Shown: positions 20,235 through 29,663 of the stretch, piece after piece
How positions within the stretch are numbered: position 1 is the stretch's first letter
Layout: every line of letters starts with the position of its first letter
Source: Jeotgalicoccus aerolatus
GTDB lineage: Bacteria; Bacillota; Bacilli; Staphylococcales; Salinicoccaceae
DNA: 64,000 nt
Assembly (NCBI RefSeq): GCF_014635205.1
Contig: NZ_BMCN01000001.1
Location: 186,001 to 250,000, forward strand
Reading direction: 5' to 3'
Program-made: the position numbers and the translations under genes
Notes under the pieces: generated by a model
What the model was told of the DNA's origin: nothing
Databases searched by the model: none
What the model saw: the letters and a program-made list of their open reading frames with translations, nothing else

Positions 20235-21809
20235 GTGGAAGAAAGTAATAAGAAACATGGTTTGTTTCAAAAGTTCTTAGATTTTGTTGAATGGCTGGGT
20301 AACAAACTGCCGCACCCGGTTACGCTTTTTGCTTTACTTGCGGTATTGACTTTAATTTTATCGTCAATTTTCGGAATACTTGGAATTTCCGTTACACATC
20401 CAGGAGAAGGTAACGAAGAAGTTACCGTCACTAACCTTTTAAATGCTGAAGGAATAAAATATATATTCGAAAGCATGACAGATAACTTTATCAACTTTGC
20501 GCCGTTAGGTGTTGTACTCTTAACAATGCTTGGTATCGGTGTTGCAGAACGCTCTGGACTTATAGGCGCAGCTTTGAAAGCGTTTGTATTGTCTATCCCT
20601 AAAAACTTAATTACTGCAGGTCTAGTATTTGCAGGGATTATGTCATCAGTTGCTTCTGATGCAGGGTACGTTGTATTACCGCCGCTTGGTGCCTTATTAT
20701 ACTTAGCACTTGGCAGACACCCGCTTGCGGGTCTGGCTGCAGCCTTTGCCGGTGTATCGGCAGGGTTCTCAGCGAACTTGCTGTTAAGCGGTACCGACGT
20801 TATGCTTGCAGAATTAACAGCTGCAGCAGCTGCAGTGATTGATCCAGCTTATGCGGATTCAATTAACGTTGCGATGAACTGGTACTTTATCATTGTGAGT
20901 GTGTTCTTACTGACATTCGTCGGCTGGTTCGTATCATCTAAAATTGTCGAACCGCGTCTTGGAACATTTACAATGTCTAAAGAGCAGGAAGATGAAATGT
21001 CATCAGACGAAGTTGACAACATGCAAAAACTGGAACCAATTGAGAAAAAAGGTCTGATTTGGGCACTTGTTGCAGTTATTATCAGTATTATTCTTGCGGC
21101 ACTGCTCGTTGCACTGCCAAACTCACCAATGAGAGGACCGGACGAGGTCGGTACTTATATGGATACAATTATCCAGTCACCATTTATGAGTTCACTCGTG
21201 CCGATCATTGCAATTCTGTTCTTTATACCGGGACTCGTTTACGGTATTGTAACGAAATCAATTAAAAACGATAAAGACGTTGCAGGTCAGATGACAGACA
21301 CAATGGCATCGATGGGGATGTTTATCGTGCTGGCATTCGCAGCTGGTCAATTCGTTGCTTACTTTACAGAATCAAACTTAGGTCTTGTGATCGGGGTTTA
21401 CGGTGCACAGCTCTTAGAAAGCTTAAACTTAACAGGCATTCCGCTCTTAATCGGATTCATGCTTGTGACTGCACTGATTAACCTATTCATCGGCAGTGCA
21501 AGTGCGAAATGGGCATTGATGGCGCCAATATTTGTGCCAATTCTTATGCAGCTTGGCTACTCGCCGGAAATGACATCGATGGCTTACCGTGTCGCAGACT
21601 CAAGTACAAACATCATTACACCGTTAATGACTTACTTTGCAATCATCATTGCATTCGCACAGAAATACGATAAAAATATCGGTATCGGTACGCTGATTTC
21701 AGTTATGCTGCCGTATTCTATTTTCTTCTTCATCTTCTGGGCATTAATGCTGATTGTGTGGAGCCTCCTCGGTATTCCGCTCGGTCCGGATTCACCGATT
21801 CATTACTAA
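20235..21809 (+). CDS. AbgT-family transporter
   Basis: 524 residues from GTG 20235, with TGGAGGA 9 nt upstream; a TTG at 20208 is in frame but poorly placed. About eleven to thirteen hydrophobic segments. Signatures of the AbgT (p-aminobenzoyl-glutamate / sulfonamide exporter) family are the N-terminal NKLPHPVTLFALLAV, the SSVASDAGYVVLPPLGAL turn, and NLFIGSASAKWALMAP plus PMLQLGYSPEMTS-like and DSSTNIITPLM hairpins. Characterised members import p-aminobenzoyl-glutamate (E. coli AbgT) or export sulfonamides; the substrate here is open. It occupies the position of phoP-phoR between icd and polA in B. subtilis and S. aureus. Confidence 0.9.
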   Translation: MEESNKKHGLFQKFLDFVEWLGNKLPHPVTLFALLAVLTLILSSIFGILGISVTHPGEGNEEVTVTNLLNAEGIKYIFESMTDNFINFAPLGVVLLTMLGIGVAERSGLIGAALKAFVLSIPKNLITAGLVFAGIMSSVASDAGYVVLPPLGALLYLALGRHPLAGLAAAFAGVSAGFSANLLLSGTDVMLAELTAAAAAVIDPAYADSINVAMNWYFIIVSVFLLTFVGWFVSSKIVEPRLGTFTMSKEQEDEMSSDEVDNMQKLEPIEKKGLIWALVAVIISIILAALLVALPNSPMRGPDEVGTYMDTIIQSPFMSSLVPIIAILFFIPGLVYGIVTKSIKNDKDVAGQMTDTMASMGMFIVLAFAAGQFVAYFTESNLGLVIGVYGAQLLESLNLTGIPLLIGFMLVTALINLFIGSASAKWALMAPIFVPILMQLGYSPEMTSMAYRVADSSTNIITPLMTYFAIIIAFAQKYDKNIGIGTLISVMLPYSIFFFIFWALMLIVWSLLGIPLGPDSPIHY

Positions 21810-21824
21810 CATTTATAATAGAAT

Positions 21825-21858
21825 CACCGTACTCTGAAGAGTGCGGTGTTTTTTGTTT
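21825..21858 (+). terminator. Terminator after the AbgT gene
   Basis: CACCGTACTCT-GAAG-AGTGCGGTG followed by TTTTTTGTTTT. Confidence 0.85.
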
Positions 21859-21938
21859 TGCTGGTGACAACGGCGAAATCCCGTTGTGAATGAATCGGGT
21901 CAACTGCCGGCCCACAAACTAAACCCCATCTTTTTTAA

Positions 21939-21967
21939 TTGGCTAAAATACTGAAGAACTGTATAAT
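21939..21967 (+). promoter_or_regulatory. Putative sigmaA promoter for polA
   Basis: TTGGCT, 17-bp spacer, TATAAT, about 36 bp before the polA ATG. Confidence 0.55.
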
Positions 21968-22003
21968 TTAATAAAGACTGAATGACTAACTAAGGAGATT
22001 ATT

Positions 22004-24607
22004 ATGGCTAAGTTAATTCTCATGGATGGAAACAGTATCGCGTTTCGTGCCTTTTACGGATTGCCGCTGTTAACAAATCAGAGCGGACTGCATACAAATG
22101 CAATTTTCGGTTATGCACGACTGCTGGAAAAAATTATAAAAGAGGAAGAACCAGATTATTTCCTTGTGGCGTTTGATGCGGGTAAATCGACGTTCAGACA
22201 TAAGCAGTATACGGAATATAAAGGCGGCAGACAGAAGACTCCGCCTGAATTAGGTGAACAGTTTGCACCGATCAGACAGCTGATCGACACTTACGGTATT
22301 AAGCGCTTCGAACATGAAGATTATGAAGCGGATGATATTATCGGCACTTGGACAAAGCTTGCGGATGAAGAGAAGTTTGAAACAATCGTGATTACAGGCG
22401 ATAAAGACTTAACACAGCTGGCGTCAGATTATACGAAAGTTTACATTACTAAAAAAGGTGTCACGGATATTGAAGTGTATACACCCGAACATGTCAGCGA
22501 AGTCTACGATGGATTAAAACCGCTGCAGATTATCGATTTAAAAGGTTTAATGGGGGATAAATCGGATAATATTCCAGGTGTGCCGGGCGTCGGTGAGAAG
22601 ACGGCTGTCAAATTGTTAAAAGAGTATGACAGCGTCGAAAATGTCCTCGATAATCTCGATAACATCACAGGTAAAAAATTAAACGAAAACCTGACGAACA
22701 ATAAAGAGACTGCCCTGATGAGTAAAGCGCTCGCGACAATTTACCGCGACATGACTTTTGACTTCGACCTGGAGGATCTTAAATTCACCAGTGAAGATTC
22801 AAAAGAAAAATACGATCTTTTCAAAGAGCTGGAGTTCAATTCCATGCTCGACAATATGGAAGCATCCGAGGCAGAAGATGCAGCAGCCTTTACTGCAGAA
22901 CGGACGGACAGTCTGAATGATTTCGGTGAGGATATCAGCATCTATTTAGAAGTCCACACGGAAAACTATTTACGGGCGAAACCGGAGTTTATCGGCATTG
23001 CAGATAAGAATTTTGTGCTCGTTAAAGAAGCAGGAGAATTTGATTCCGACGAGCTCAGCCAGTTTTTAAATACGAGAAATTCCGTCACGACTTATGATTT
23101 GAAACGCCAAGTGGCACTGTTAAATCATTTAGATGTCGAGTTCGATCAATTTACAGAAGATATTATGCTCGGCAGTTTCTTACTCAATCCGTCTAAGAAA
23201 ATTATCGACGTGGCGGAAACGGCGGGACTCTTTAACGTGTCGATTAACAGCGACGATTTTCATTACGGCAAAGGCCGCAACAAAAAGACGCCTGAAGCAG
23301 CGGAAACGAAAGATTTTGTTGCCGATAAAGTCCAGGCTATCGACACGGTCGCTGAACCGATGGCTGACCAGCTGAAAAAAGATGAAATGTACGATTTGCT
23401 GCATGACCTGGAAATTCCGCTGTCGAAAGTGCTCGTACAAATGGAATTAAAAGGCATTATGATTAAAAAGGAACGTTTAAAAGAAATGGAAGCGGAACTC
23501 AGTGAAAAACTGACGGCGATTGAAGAAAAAATATACGGCTTAGCGGGAGAAACATTTAATATTAATTCTCCGAAACAGCTCGGTGTTATTTTATTTGAAA
23601 AGCTGGAACTGCCTGTAATCAAGAAAACGAAAACGGGCTATTCTACAGCGGTCGATGTGCTGGAACAGCTGCAGGATAAGCATGAAATTATCGACTATAT
23701 TTTAAATTACAGAACGATCAGCAAGCTGCAGTCGACTTATGTCATCGGCCTGCAGGCTGAAGTATCTGAAGACTCGAGAATTCATACGCGCTTTAACCAG
23801 ACGCTGGCTCAGACCGGGCGTTTATCGAGTGTGGAACCGAACCTTCAAAATATTCCAATCCGCCTGGAAGAGGGGCGTAAGATCAGACAGGCATTCGTGC
23901 CGTCTAAAGCAGGGAATGTCCTGCTTGGACTCGACTATTCACAAATCGAACTGCGGGTGCTGGCTGCAATTACTAAAGATGAATCGATGGTCGAGGCGTT
24001 TACGAACGACATCGATATTCACACCAAAACAGCGATGGAAGTATACGGTGTAGAACTGGATGAAGTGACGCCTTTAATGAGAAGAAATGCCAAGGCGGTT
24101 AACTTCGGGATTGTATACGGCATCAGCGATTACGGTCTCAGTCAGAACCTCGGTATTACGCGTAAGGAAGCGGCCAGCTTTATAGAGACGTATTTGAACT
24201 CGTTTAAAGAAGTGAAGCAGTTTATGCACGATATCGTGCAGGATGCTAAACGCGACGGCTACGTGTCGACGCTCTTACACCGCCGTCGTTACGTTCCTGA
24301 CGTAAACAGCCGCAACTTTAATGCCCGTTCATTTGCAGAAAGAACAGCGATGAATTCACCGATTCAAGGAAGTGCTGCGGATATTATCAAGCTTGCTATG
24401 GTGAAATATGCCGAGAGCGAAGAAGCTCAGAAATTTAATGCGGAATTATTATTACAAATCCACGATGAGCTGATCTTTGATATACCGGAAGATGAAGTGG
24501 AAGACTTTATCCCGGTGATTAAAGATATTATGGAAAATGCGATCGATATCGACGTGCCTTTAAAAGTAGATGCAGGGTACGGTACGGATTGGTACGAAGT
24601 GAAGTAG
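22004..24607 (+). CDS. polA: DNA polymerase I
   Basis: 867 residues. Repair and Okazaki-fragment maturation polymerase. N-terminal 5'-3' flap nuclease (1-290; LMDGNSIAFRAFYG, GDKDLTQL, GDKSDNIPGVPG), a middle 3'-5' exonuclease fold (about 310-470) in which the catalytic acidic motifs are not visible (YLEVHTENY in place of DxE), and the polymerase domain with DYSQIELR near residue 644, RRNAKAVNFGIVYG and HDEL near 820. An inactive proofreading domain is normal for Bacillus/Staphylococcus Pol I. mutM starts 9 bp downstream, then coaE, a DNA-repair-plus-CoA operon conserved in Bacillales. Confidence 0.97.
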   Translation: MAKLILMDGNSIAFRAFYGLPLLTNQSGLHTNAIFGYARLLEKIIKEEEPDYFLVAFDAGKSTFRHKQYTEYKGGRQKTPPELGEQFAPIRQLIDTYGIKRFEHEDYEADDIIGTWTKLADEEKFETIVITGDKDLTQLASDYTKVYITKKGVTDIEVYTPEHVSEVYDGLKPLQIIDLKGLMGDKSDNIPGVPGVGEKTAVKLLKEYDSVENVLDNLDNITGKKLNENLTNNKETALMSKALATIYRDMTFDFDLEDLKFTSEDSKEKYDLFKELEFNSMLDNMEASEAEDAAAFTAERTDSLNDFGEDISIYLEVHTENYLRAKPEFIGIADKNFVLVKEAGEFDSDELSQFLNTRNSVTTYDLKRQVALLNHLDVEFDQFTEDIMLGSFLLNPSKKIIDVAETAGLFNVSINSDDFHYGKGRNKKTPEAAETKDFVADKVQAIDTVAEPMADQLKKDEMYDLLHDLEIPLSKVLVQMELKGIMIKKERLKEMEAELSEKLTAIEEKIYGLAGETFNINSPKQLGVILFEKLELPVIKKTKTGYSTAVDVLEQLQDKHEIIDYILNYRTISKLQSTYVIGLQAEVSEDSRIHTRFNQTLAQTGRLSSVEPNLQNIPIRLEEGRKIRQAFVPSKAGNVLLGLDYSQIELRVLAAITKDESMVEAFTNDIDIHTKTAMEVYGVELDEVTPLMRRNAKAVNFGIVYGISDYGLSQNLGITRKEAASFIETYLNSFKEVKQFMHDIVQDAKRDGYVSTLLHRRRYVPDVNSRNFNARSFAERTAMNSPIQGSAADIIKLAMVKYAESEEAQKFNAELLLQIHDELIFDIPEDEVEDFIPVIKDIMENAIDIDVPLKVDAGYGTDWYEVK

Positions 24608-24616
24608 GTGGAATAG

Positions 24617-25480
24617 ATGCCGGAATTGCCGGAAGTTGAACTCGTGAAACAGGAACTCGCGCCGGTTGTGAACTTAACGATTACGGACGTTGTGTTATCA
24701 AATTATATATACAAAGGACATGCTGCAGGAAAACGTACGATTGTTAAAGACGATCTAAAGTCATTTATCGACATCGTGACCGGCAAAATGATTGCGCATA
24801 TCGGACGCCGGGGGAAATATTTATATTTCTTAATCAGTGATGAATTTCAAACGACGCATATCGTCAGCCATCTCGGTATGTCGGGGGCGTATTTTATCGT
24901 GTCGGATTTCGATGACATTAAAGAAGCGAATTTTAAAAAGCACTGGCAGGTTATTTTTACTTTGAATAACGGTCAGAAGCTGGTTTACTCGGATATTCGC
25001 AGGTTCGGTGAAATGCATACGCACGACAGCCTGCACGATTTCCCGCCATTTGCGCGCATGGCGCCTGAGTATACGGATGAATTTAGCAGGACTCATTTTT
25101 TACAGACACTCCGTTCTAAAAAGTTTGCAGAAAAACCAGTTAAGGCGGCCATTATGGACGGGGAAGTGATTCCCGGTGTCGGTAATATTTACGCCGCTGA
25201 AAGCTTGTATCTGGCGCATATTTTACCGACTAAAAAGGTGAAAAATATATCCGATAAACGGCTGTCAGAGCTGTTTGAAAGAATTACGGAAGTGTTTGAA
25301 CTGTCCTTATCGAGAGGCGGTTCGACCATATCCGACTACCGCAGCGTCACCGGCGGCAAAGGTGAAATGCAGCACAGTTTTAAAGTGTACCAGCAGGATA
25401 AATGCCCGCTCGGACACGAGCTGAAAACGAAAGTGATTAATACGCGCAATACTTTTTATTGCACAACTTGTCAGAGGTGA
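24617..25480 (+). CDS. mutM: Formamidopyrimidine-DNA glycosylase with variant zinc finger
   Basis: 287 residues. Excises oxidised purines such as 8-oxoguanine and cleaves the abasic strand. The catalytic N-terminus MPELPEVE (P2, E3) and the HLGMSG, GVGNIYAAE and SRGGSTISDYRS helix-two-turn-helix segments are present. The C-terminal finger, normally C-x2-C-x16-C-x2-C, reads DKCPLGHELKT ... FYCTTCQR: the second cysteine is missing and a histidine lies four residues after the first. Whether Cys3His still binds zinc is not known from sequence. Second gene of polA-mutM-coaE. Confidence 0.95.
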   Translation: MPELPEVELVKQELAPVVNLTITDVVLSNYIYKGHAAGKRTIVKDDLKSFIDIVTGKMIAHIGRRGKYLYFLISDEFQTTHIVSHLGMSGAYFIVSDFDDIKEANFKKHWQVIFTLNNGQKLVYSDIRRFGEMHTHDSLHDFPPFARMAPEYTDEFSRTHFLQTLRSKKFAEKPVKAAIMDGEVIPGVGNIYAAESLYLAHILPTKKVKNISDKRLSELFERITEVFELSLSRGGSTISDYRSVTGGKGEMQHSFKVYQQDKCPLGHELKTKVINTRNTFYCTTCQR

Positions 25481-25488
25481 TGTGAATC

Positions 25489-26082
25489 ATGTATAAAATT
25501 ATCGGTTTAACAGGTGGGATTGCCAGCGGTAAAACGACCGTGAGCAATTATTTAAAAGACCGCGGCTACACAGTGCTCGATGCAGATCAGTATTCACGAC
25601 AAACGACGGCGAAAAACGGCCCGGCCCTCCCTCAAATTATCGAAGCCTTCGGTGAAGACATCGTTAACGATGCAGGGGAACTCGACCGTAAGCAGCTCGG
25701 CAGCATCATTTTTAACGATGCCGATAAACGCCGGACGCTAAATGAAATCGTTCACCCCTTAATCCGGCAAATGATGAATGCAGATGAAGCGAAATTCGTT
25801 CAAGAAGGCCATGTCTTTTTAGACATTCCGCTGCTATTTGAAAACGGGCTGGATCAGCGCTGTGATTTTGTTGTCACAGTCTTTGTAGACCGGGATACTC
25901 AAATTAAGCGGCTGACAGAACGGGATGATTTAACTATCGAAGAAGCAGAGGCGAGAATTAACAGCCAGATGCCGCTGACAGATAAAGTGATGAAGAGCAA
26001 ATACCGTATTGACAACAATGGAAATCTCGACGCTTTATATGAACAAATCGACAGATTTACAGAAGAGTTGGAAAGTATGTGA
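25489..26082 (+). CDS. coaE: Dephospho-CoA kinase
   Basis: 197 residues. Phosphorylates the 3'-hydroxyl of dephospho-CoA, the last step of CoA synthesis. Walker A GGIASGKT at 9-16, substrate segment DADQYSRQ, and the lid-proximal DIPLLFENGLD followed by RLTERDDL. It begins 9 bp after mutM with GAGGTGATG as ribosome-binding site. Its stop codon overlaps a cre-like sequence in front of gapB. Confidence 0.96.
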   Translation: MYKIIGLTGGIASGKTTVSNYLKDRGYTVLDADQYSRQTTAKNGPALPQIIEAFGEDIVNDAGELDRKQLGSIIFNDADKRRTLNEIVHPLIRQMMNADEAKFVQEGHVFLDIPLLFENGLDQRCDFVVTVFVDRDTQIKRLTERDDLTIEEAEARINSQMPLTDKVMKSKYRIDNNGNLDALYEQIDRFTEELESM

Positions 26083-26118
26083 AAACGCGTTCAATCATAG
26101 CTTTAAATGTGTTATACT
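26080..26118 (+). promoter_or_regulatory. gapB promoter region with cre-like sequence
   Basis: TGAAAACGCGTTCA (26080-26093) matches the CcpA cre consensus TGWAANCGNTNWCA at all fixed positions but one (G for T). A TATACT at 26113-26118 is a likely -10; no good -35 is visible, so activation or a poor promoter is possible. Confidence 0.35.
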
Positions 26119-26155
26119 ATTTATGAAAAAACGAACTTTTAAAGGAGCTCTAGTC

Positions 26156-27160
26156 ATGAAAAAAGTTGCAATTAATGGTTTAGGTAGAATTGGAAGAATG
26201 GTGTTTCGCATTATCAGCGAATCTGAAGAACTTGATCTCGCTGCAATCAATGCCACACACCCTGCAAGTACGATTGCACATTTACTAAAATACGATACAA
26301 CGCATGGTACTTGGGACAAAACAGTTGAAGTTAAAGGGGACAACCTTGTTGTAGACGGTAAAGAAATTACTGTAACAAGCGACCGCAACCCTGAAAACTT
26401 ACCTTGGAAAGACCTCGGCATCGATTTAGTAATCGAAGCAACAGGTGCATTTAACCACGGTGATAAAGCTGCTGCTCATATTAATGCCGGCGCTAAAAAA
26501 GTATTATTAACTGGTCCGTCTAAAGGCGGCAATGTGCAAACATTAGTACGCGGTGTGAACTGTGCAACATTAGACACGTCTTCATACGATGTATTCTCAA
26601 ATGCATCATGTACGACGAACTGTCTTGCACCGGTTGCTAAAGTGCTGAACGATGAATTCGGAATTAAAAATGGTCTTGTGACTACAGTTCACGCTTACAC
26701 TAACGACCAGATGAATATCGATAACCCGCACAAAGATTTACGCCGTGCGCGTTCAGCTGCAGAAAACATTATTCCAACGTCAACAGGTGCAGCCAAAGCA
26801 ACAGCTTTAGTACTGCCTGAACTTGAAGGTAAATTAGACGGTATGGCACTCCGCGTACCGGTATCAAACGTATCTTTAGTTGACCTGGTTGTAGATTTAG
26901 AAAAAGAAGTGACTAAAGAAGAAGTCAATGCAGCATTCAAGAAATATGAAGCAGATGCAATGAAAGGTATTTTAGGCGTCAGCGAACAGCCTTTAGTGTC
27001 AAGCGACTACAATACTGATCCGCGCAGCTCAATTATCGATTCAGACTTAACGATGGTTATGGGCGATAACAAAGTTAAAGTTCTATCTTGGTACGACAAC
27101 GAGTGGGGCTACTCAGTAAGATGTGTCGAATTAGCAGAAATGATCGCTAAAAATATTTAA
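26156..27160 (+). CDS. gapB: Glyceraldehyde-3-phosphate dehydrogenase, GapB type
   Basis: 334 residues from ATG 26156 (MKKVAINGLGRIGR), which has AAGGAG 8 nt upstream; the open frame extends back into coaE but that part is out-of-place. Catalytic C152 in SNASCTTNCLAP. At the cofactor-selecting position it reads INATHP rather than the IND of NAD-specific glycolytic GapA, and its place after coaE is that of gapB in Bacillus and Staphylococcus, so an NADP-preferring gluconeogenic role is likely. Followed by a terminator. Confidence 0.94.
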   Translation: MKKVAINGLGRIGRMVFRIISESEELDLAAINATHPASTIAHLLKYDTTHGTWDKTVEVKGDNLVVDGKEITVTSDRNPENLPWKDLGIDLVIEATGAFNHGDKAAAHINAGAKKVLLTGPSKGGNVQTLVRGVNCATLDTSSYDVFSNASCTTNCLAPVAKVLNDEFGIKNGLVTTVHAYTNDQMNIDNPHKDLRRARSAAENIIPTSTGAAKATALVLPELEGKLDGMALRVPVSNVSLVDLVVDLEKEVTKEEVNAAFKKYEADAMKGILGVSEQPLVSSDYNTDPRSSIIDSDLTMVMGDNKVKVLSWYDNEWGYSVRCVELAEMIAKNI

Positions 27161-27173
27161 CAATACTTTCACA

Positions 27174-27203
27174 GGAGGATAGTTTAAGCTATCCTTCTTT
27201 TTG
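27174..27203 (+). terminator. Terminator after gapB
   Basis: GGATAG-TTTAAG-CTATCC followed by TTCTTTTTG. A TATAAT at 27205-27210 right after it probably belongs to the promoter of the next gene. Confidence 0.7.
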
Positions 27204-27242
27204 TTATAATAAAAGTAACTATTGGAACGGAGGAATACGGAT

Positions 27243-27662
27243 ATGAAATTAGTCAATACAGACGGACAAAACACTGAACTGCTTATCGACGGTGAAACAG
27301 CAACATTTAAAGACGGCACTTACGATGTGATTATTCACGACGGTGATTTAAATACCGCCGGACACGTTGCAGCAAATAATTTTATCGTCAAAGAAGACTA
27401 CATCAAAGATATGATTAAACGATTTAAAGGCCGTAAAGGCAACGTCGACCAGTATGAAGGATTTAGAGGCTTTATGCTGCTTAAAAAAGACAATAAAATG
27501 ACTGTGCTAACAGGCTGGCAGTCTACGGAAGACTTCAAGGCCTGGGTAGATTCCGAAGCCTTCCAAAATTCACACGTTAAAAAAGAACAGCGCGTGAAAT
27601 CCGAAGGCAGTGAATATTTAGAAGCAATGCCTGTACGTGAAAACTTCAAAGTTGAAGCATAG
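27243..27662 (+). CDS. Antibiotic-biosynthesis-monooxygenase (ABM) domain protein, HmoB/TRAP-like
   Basis: 139 residues from ATG 27243 (MKLVNTDGQN) with CGGAGG about 9 nt upstream. The second half (about 60-135) is an ABM ferredoxin-like domain: NNFIVKEDYIKDMIKRFKGR, GFRGFMLLKKDN, TVLTGWQSTEDFKAWVDSEAF. The N-terminal extension plus ABM layout resembles the heme monooxygenase HmoB of Bacillus and TRAP of staphylococci. Heme degradation is possible but not demonstrated; the key heme ligand cannot be assigned by eye. Monocistronic. Confidence 0.8.
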   Translation: MKLVNTDGQNTELLIDGETATFKDGTYDVIIHDGDLNTAGHVAANNFIVKEDYIKDMIKRFKGRKGNVDQYEGFRGFMLLKKDNKMTVLTGWQSTEDFKAWVDSEAFQNSHVKKEQRVKSEGSEYLEAMPVRENFKVEA

Positions 27663-27680
27663 ACTTATTTTTACCGATAA

Positions 27681-27720
27681 ACAGCTCTGCTGCTCCTGAC
27701 GGAGACGAGCTGTTTTTTGT
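27681..27720 (+). terminator. Terminator after the ABM-domain gene
   Basis: ACAGCTC ... GAGCTGT with an inner CTCC-TGAC-GGAG hairpin, then TTTTTTGTTT. Confidence 0.85.
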
Positions 27721-27848
27721 TTGATTTAATAGGCGGGTGAGGCCTTGAGAGACTCGACACACCCGCATCCCCGCATTCTTTTTTAAGTTTCCTGCTATCG
27801 GTGTTATAATAATTGAAACGAATCTATTACAAATGAGGTGAACATCAC

Positions 27849-28319
27849 ATGAGATGTCCAAAATGCCAGGATACGAATTCAAAAGTTGTGGATTCGCGTC
27901 ATGCAGATGAGATGAATGCGATTCGCAGACGCCGCGAGTGCGAAAATTGCGGCACGCGATTTACGACTTTTGAACGGATTGAACTGTCACCCTTAGTCGT
28001 AATTAAAAAGGACGGCACCCGTGAAGTGTTCGACCGTTCCAAAGTGCTGGACGGCTTTTTGAAAGCTTGTGAAAAACGGTCCATTCCCTATGAGGAAATT
28101 GAAAAGCGTGCGGACAATGTCGAAGCGACGTTAAGAAATTTAAACAAACCGGAGATTTCTTCGAACGATATCGGTGAATCCGTCATGAATGAATTAATTA
28201 CTCTGGATCAGGTCGCTTATGTGCGTTTTGCCTCGGTTTACAGAGAGTTTAAAGATATCGACCAGTTGATGGATATCTTACAAAATTTAGAAAAAGGTAA
28301 GGCTGACAATGAAGTATAA
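27849..28319 (+). CDS. nrdR: Transcriptional repressor NrdR
   Basis: 156 residues. ATP/dATP-sensing repressor of ribonucleotide reductase genes. Zinc ribbon with C3, C6, C31 and C34 (RCPKCQDTN ... CENCGTRF) followed by an ATP-cone domain (about 49-139; [20 protein letters not shown]). AGGTGA precedes the ATG. dnaB overlaps its 3' end by 11 bp, so nrdR-dnaB-dnaI is one operon linking dNTP supply to replication start, as in Bacillus. Confidence 0.97.
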   Translation: MRCPKCQDTNSKVVDSRHADEMNAIRRRRECENCGTRFTTFERIELSPLVVIKKDGTREVFDRSKVLDGFLKACEKRSIPYEEIEKRADNVEATLRNLNKPEISSNDIGESVMNELITLDQVAYVRFASVYREFKDIDQLMDILQNLEKGKADNEV

Positions 28320-29655
28320 TGAGCGTTTAAAACCGAATACGGAGTTTATCGTGTATCAGCCGGGTAATCTGTCGGGCGATCATTACGAAGTACTCAACAG
28401 CTTGTACTTGCCGGTGATCGGGACTGAGGCTTTTGCAATTTATTTATATTTATTTGAATCGACTAAAATATACGATAAACTGGCGGTCCGTTTTCACCGC
28501 GAGCTGATGGATGAACTGTCTTTAAATCTGTCCGGTTTTGAGAAAGCGGTCGACAAGCTGGAAGCGATCGGACTGGTCCGGACATACGTTTCCAATAAGG
28601 CACACGATGACTTGTTCGTTTACAGCCTGCTGCAGCCGCTGTCGGCGGATATGTATTTTAAAGATCCGATGCTGTCGATGTACTTGTACTCGCAAGTCGG
28701 TTCTCAGAAATTTAACGATAAAAAAGAGCGCCTGATTTATCCTGACTTGCCGGAAAATATTACCGAAGTGACGAAGAAATTTACAGAGGTGTTTTATCAT
28801 GCCAGAGATGCTAAATTTAAAACGCCCCATGAAAATTTCAAGCACAACGAGACGTCGAGAGGGCCTGCAGTATCACTCGATGACTTCGACTTCGATGTTC
28901 TGTTCACCCATTTGAAAGGCACGCGCATCGATAAGCAGTTTTTCTCAAAAGAAATCAAACGGCTGATCGTCCAGCTCAGCCAGCTGTTTAAATTAAATGC
29001 TTACGATATTAAGCAGGTGCTGCTGCAGTCGACGAGCCCCGAGTTCGGAATCGATAAAGAACGCTTAAAAACTGAAGCCCGCAAATACTATCAGAAGGAA
29101 TACGGCGAAGTGATTCCAAGTTTTTCAACCCAGGAAGAAGCGGTTCAGCCATCGGGTGATGAGACGTATTTAGAAGGACTCGACAAGGTGAGTCCGCTCG
29201 ACAGAATTAACGATCTTAGAAGCTACAAGCCGTCTGAAAATGATTTAAAAGTTGTGACGGAACTGATCGTTAAAACCGGTCTCGAAAACGGCGTTTTAAA
29301 TGTGCTGCTGGAATATGCCATTCAAATGAAAGACGGCGAGCTGCCTTTAAGATACGTGATGACCATTGCTGAAAACTGGGAAAAAGAAGGCTACCGCACG
29401 GCAGCGGAAGCTTACCAGTCCATTATGGAATTTAGAGATGCCCAGGAAGAGAAGCGGCGTAAGCGCCAGTTTAAATATTCCGGTCCCGGCGAAGAACAGC
29501 CGGCCTGGCTGAAAGAAAAGTCGGATAAAAGACCGGCTGAAAAGAGACAGAAACCGGTTAAAAATGAGCCGGTGAAGAACGATAAGGAACCGAGAAAAAC
29601 GTTGAAAGACGATGAAGATTTCAGTAAACTGATCGATAAATTCAGGGAAAATTAG
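28309..29655 (+). CDS. dnaB: Replication initiation and membrane attachment protein DnaB
   Basis: 448 residues. Gram-positive DnaB (not the helicase of E. coli) acts with DnaD and DnaI to load the DnaC helicase at oriC and restart forks. N-terminal DDBH1-like region (about 20-120), central segment and a C-terminal DnaD-like DDBH2 domain (about 300-395; ITVAE-like [19 protein letters not shown]), then a basic [13 protein letters not shown] tail. Size and place are standard. Overlaps nrdR and is followed 8 bp later by dnaI. Confidence 0.93.
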   Translation: MKYNERLKPNTEFIVYQPGNLSGDHYEVLNSLYLPVIGTEAFAIYLYLFESTKIYDKLAVRFHRELMDELSLNLSGFEKAVDKLEAIGLVRTYVSNKAHDDLFVYSLLQPLSADMYFKDPMLSMYLYSQVGSQKFNDKKERLIYPDLPENITEVTKKFTEVFYHARDAKFKTPHENFKHNETSRGPAVSLDDFDFDVLFTHLKGTRIDKQFFSKEIKRLIVQLSQLFKLNAYDIKQVLLQSTSPEFGIDKERLKTEARKYYQKEYGEVIPSFSTQEEAVQPSGDETYLEGLDKVSPLDRINDLRSYKPSENDLKVVTELIVKTGLENGVLNVLLEYAIQMKDGELPLRYVMTIAENWEKEGYRTAAEAYQSIMEFRDAQEEKRRKRQFKYSGPGEEQPAWLKEKSDKRPAEKRQKPVKNEPVKNDKEPRKTLKDDEDFSKLIDKFREN

Positions 29656-29663
29656 GTGAGATA

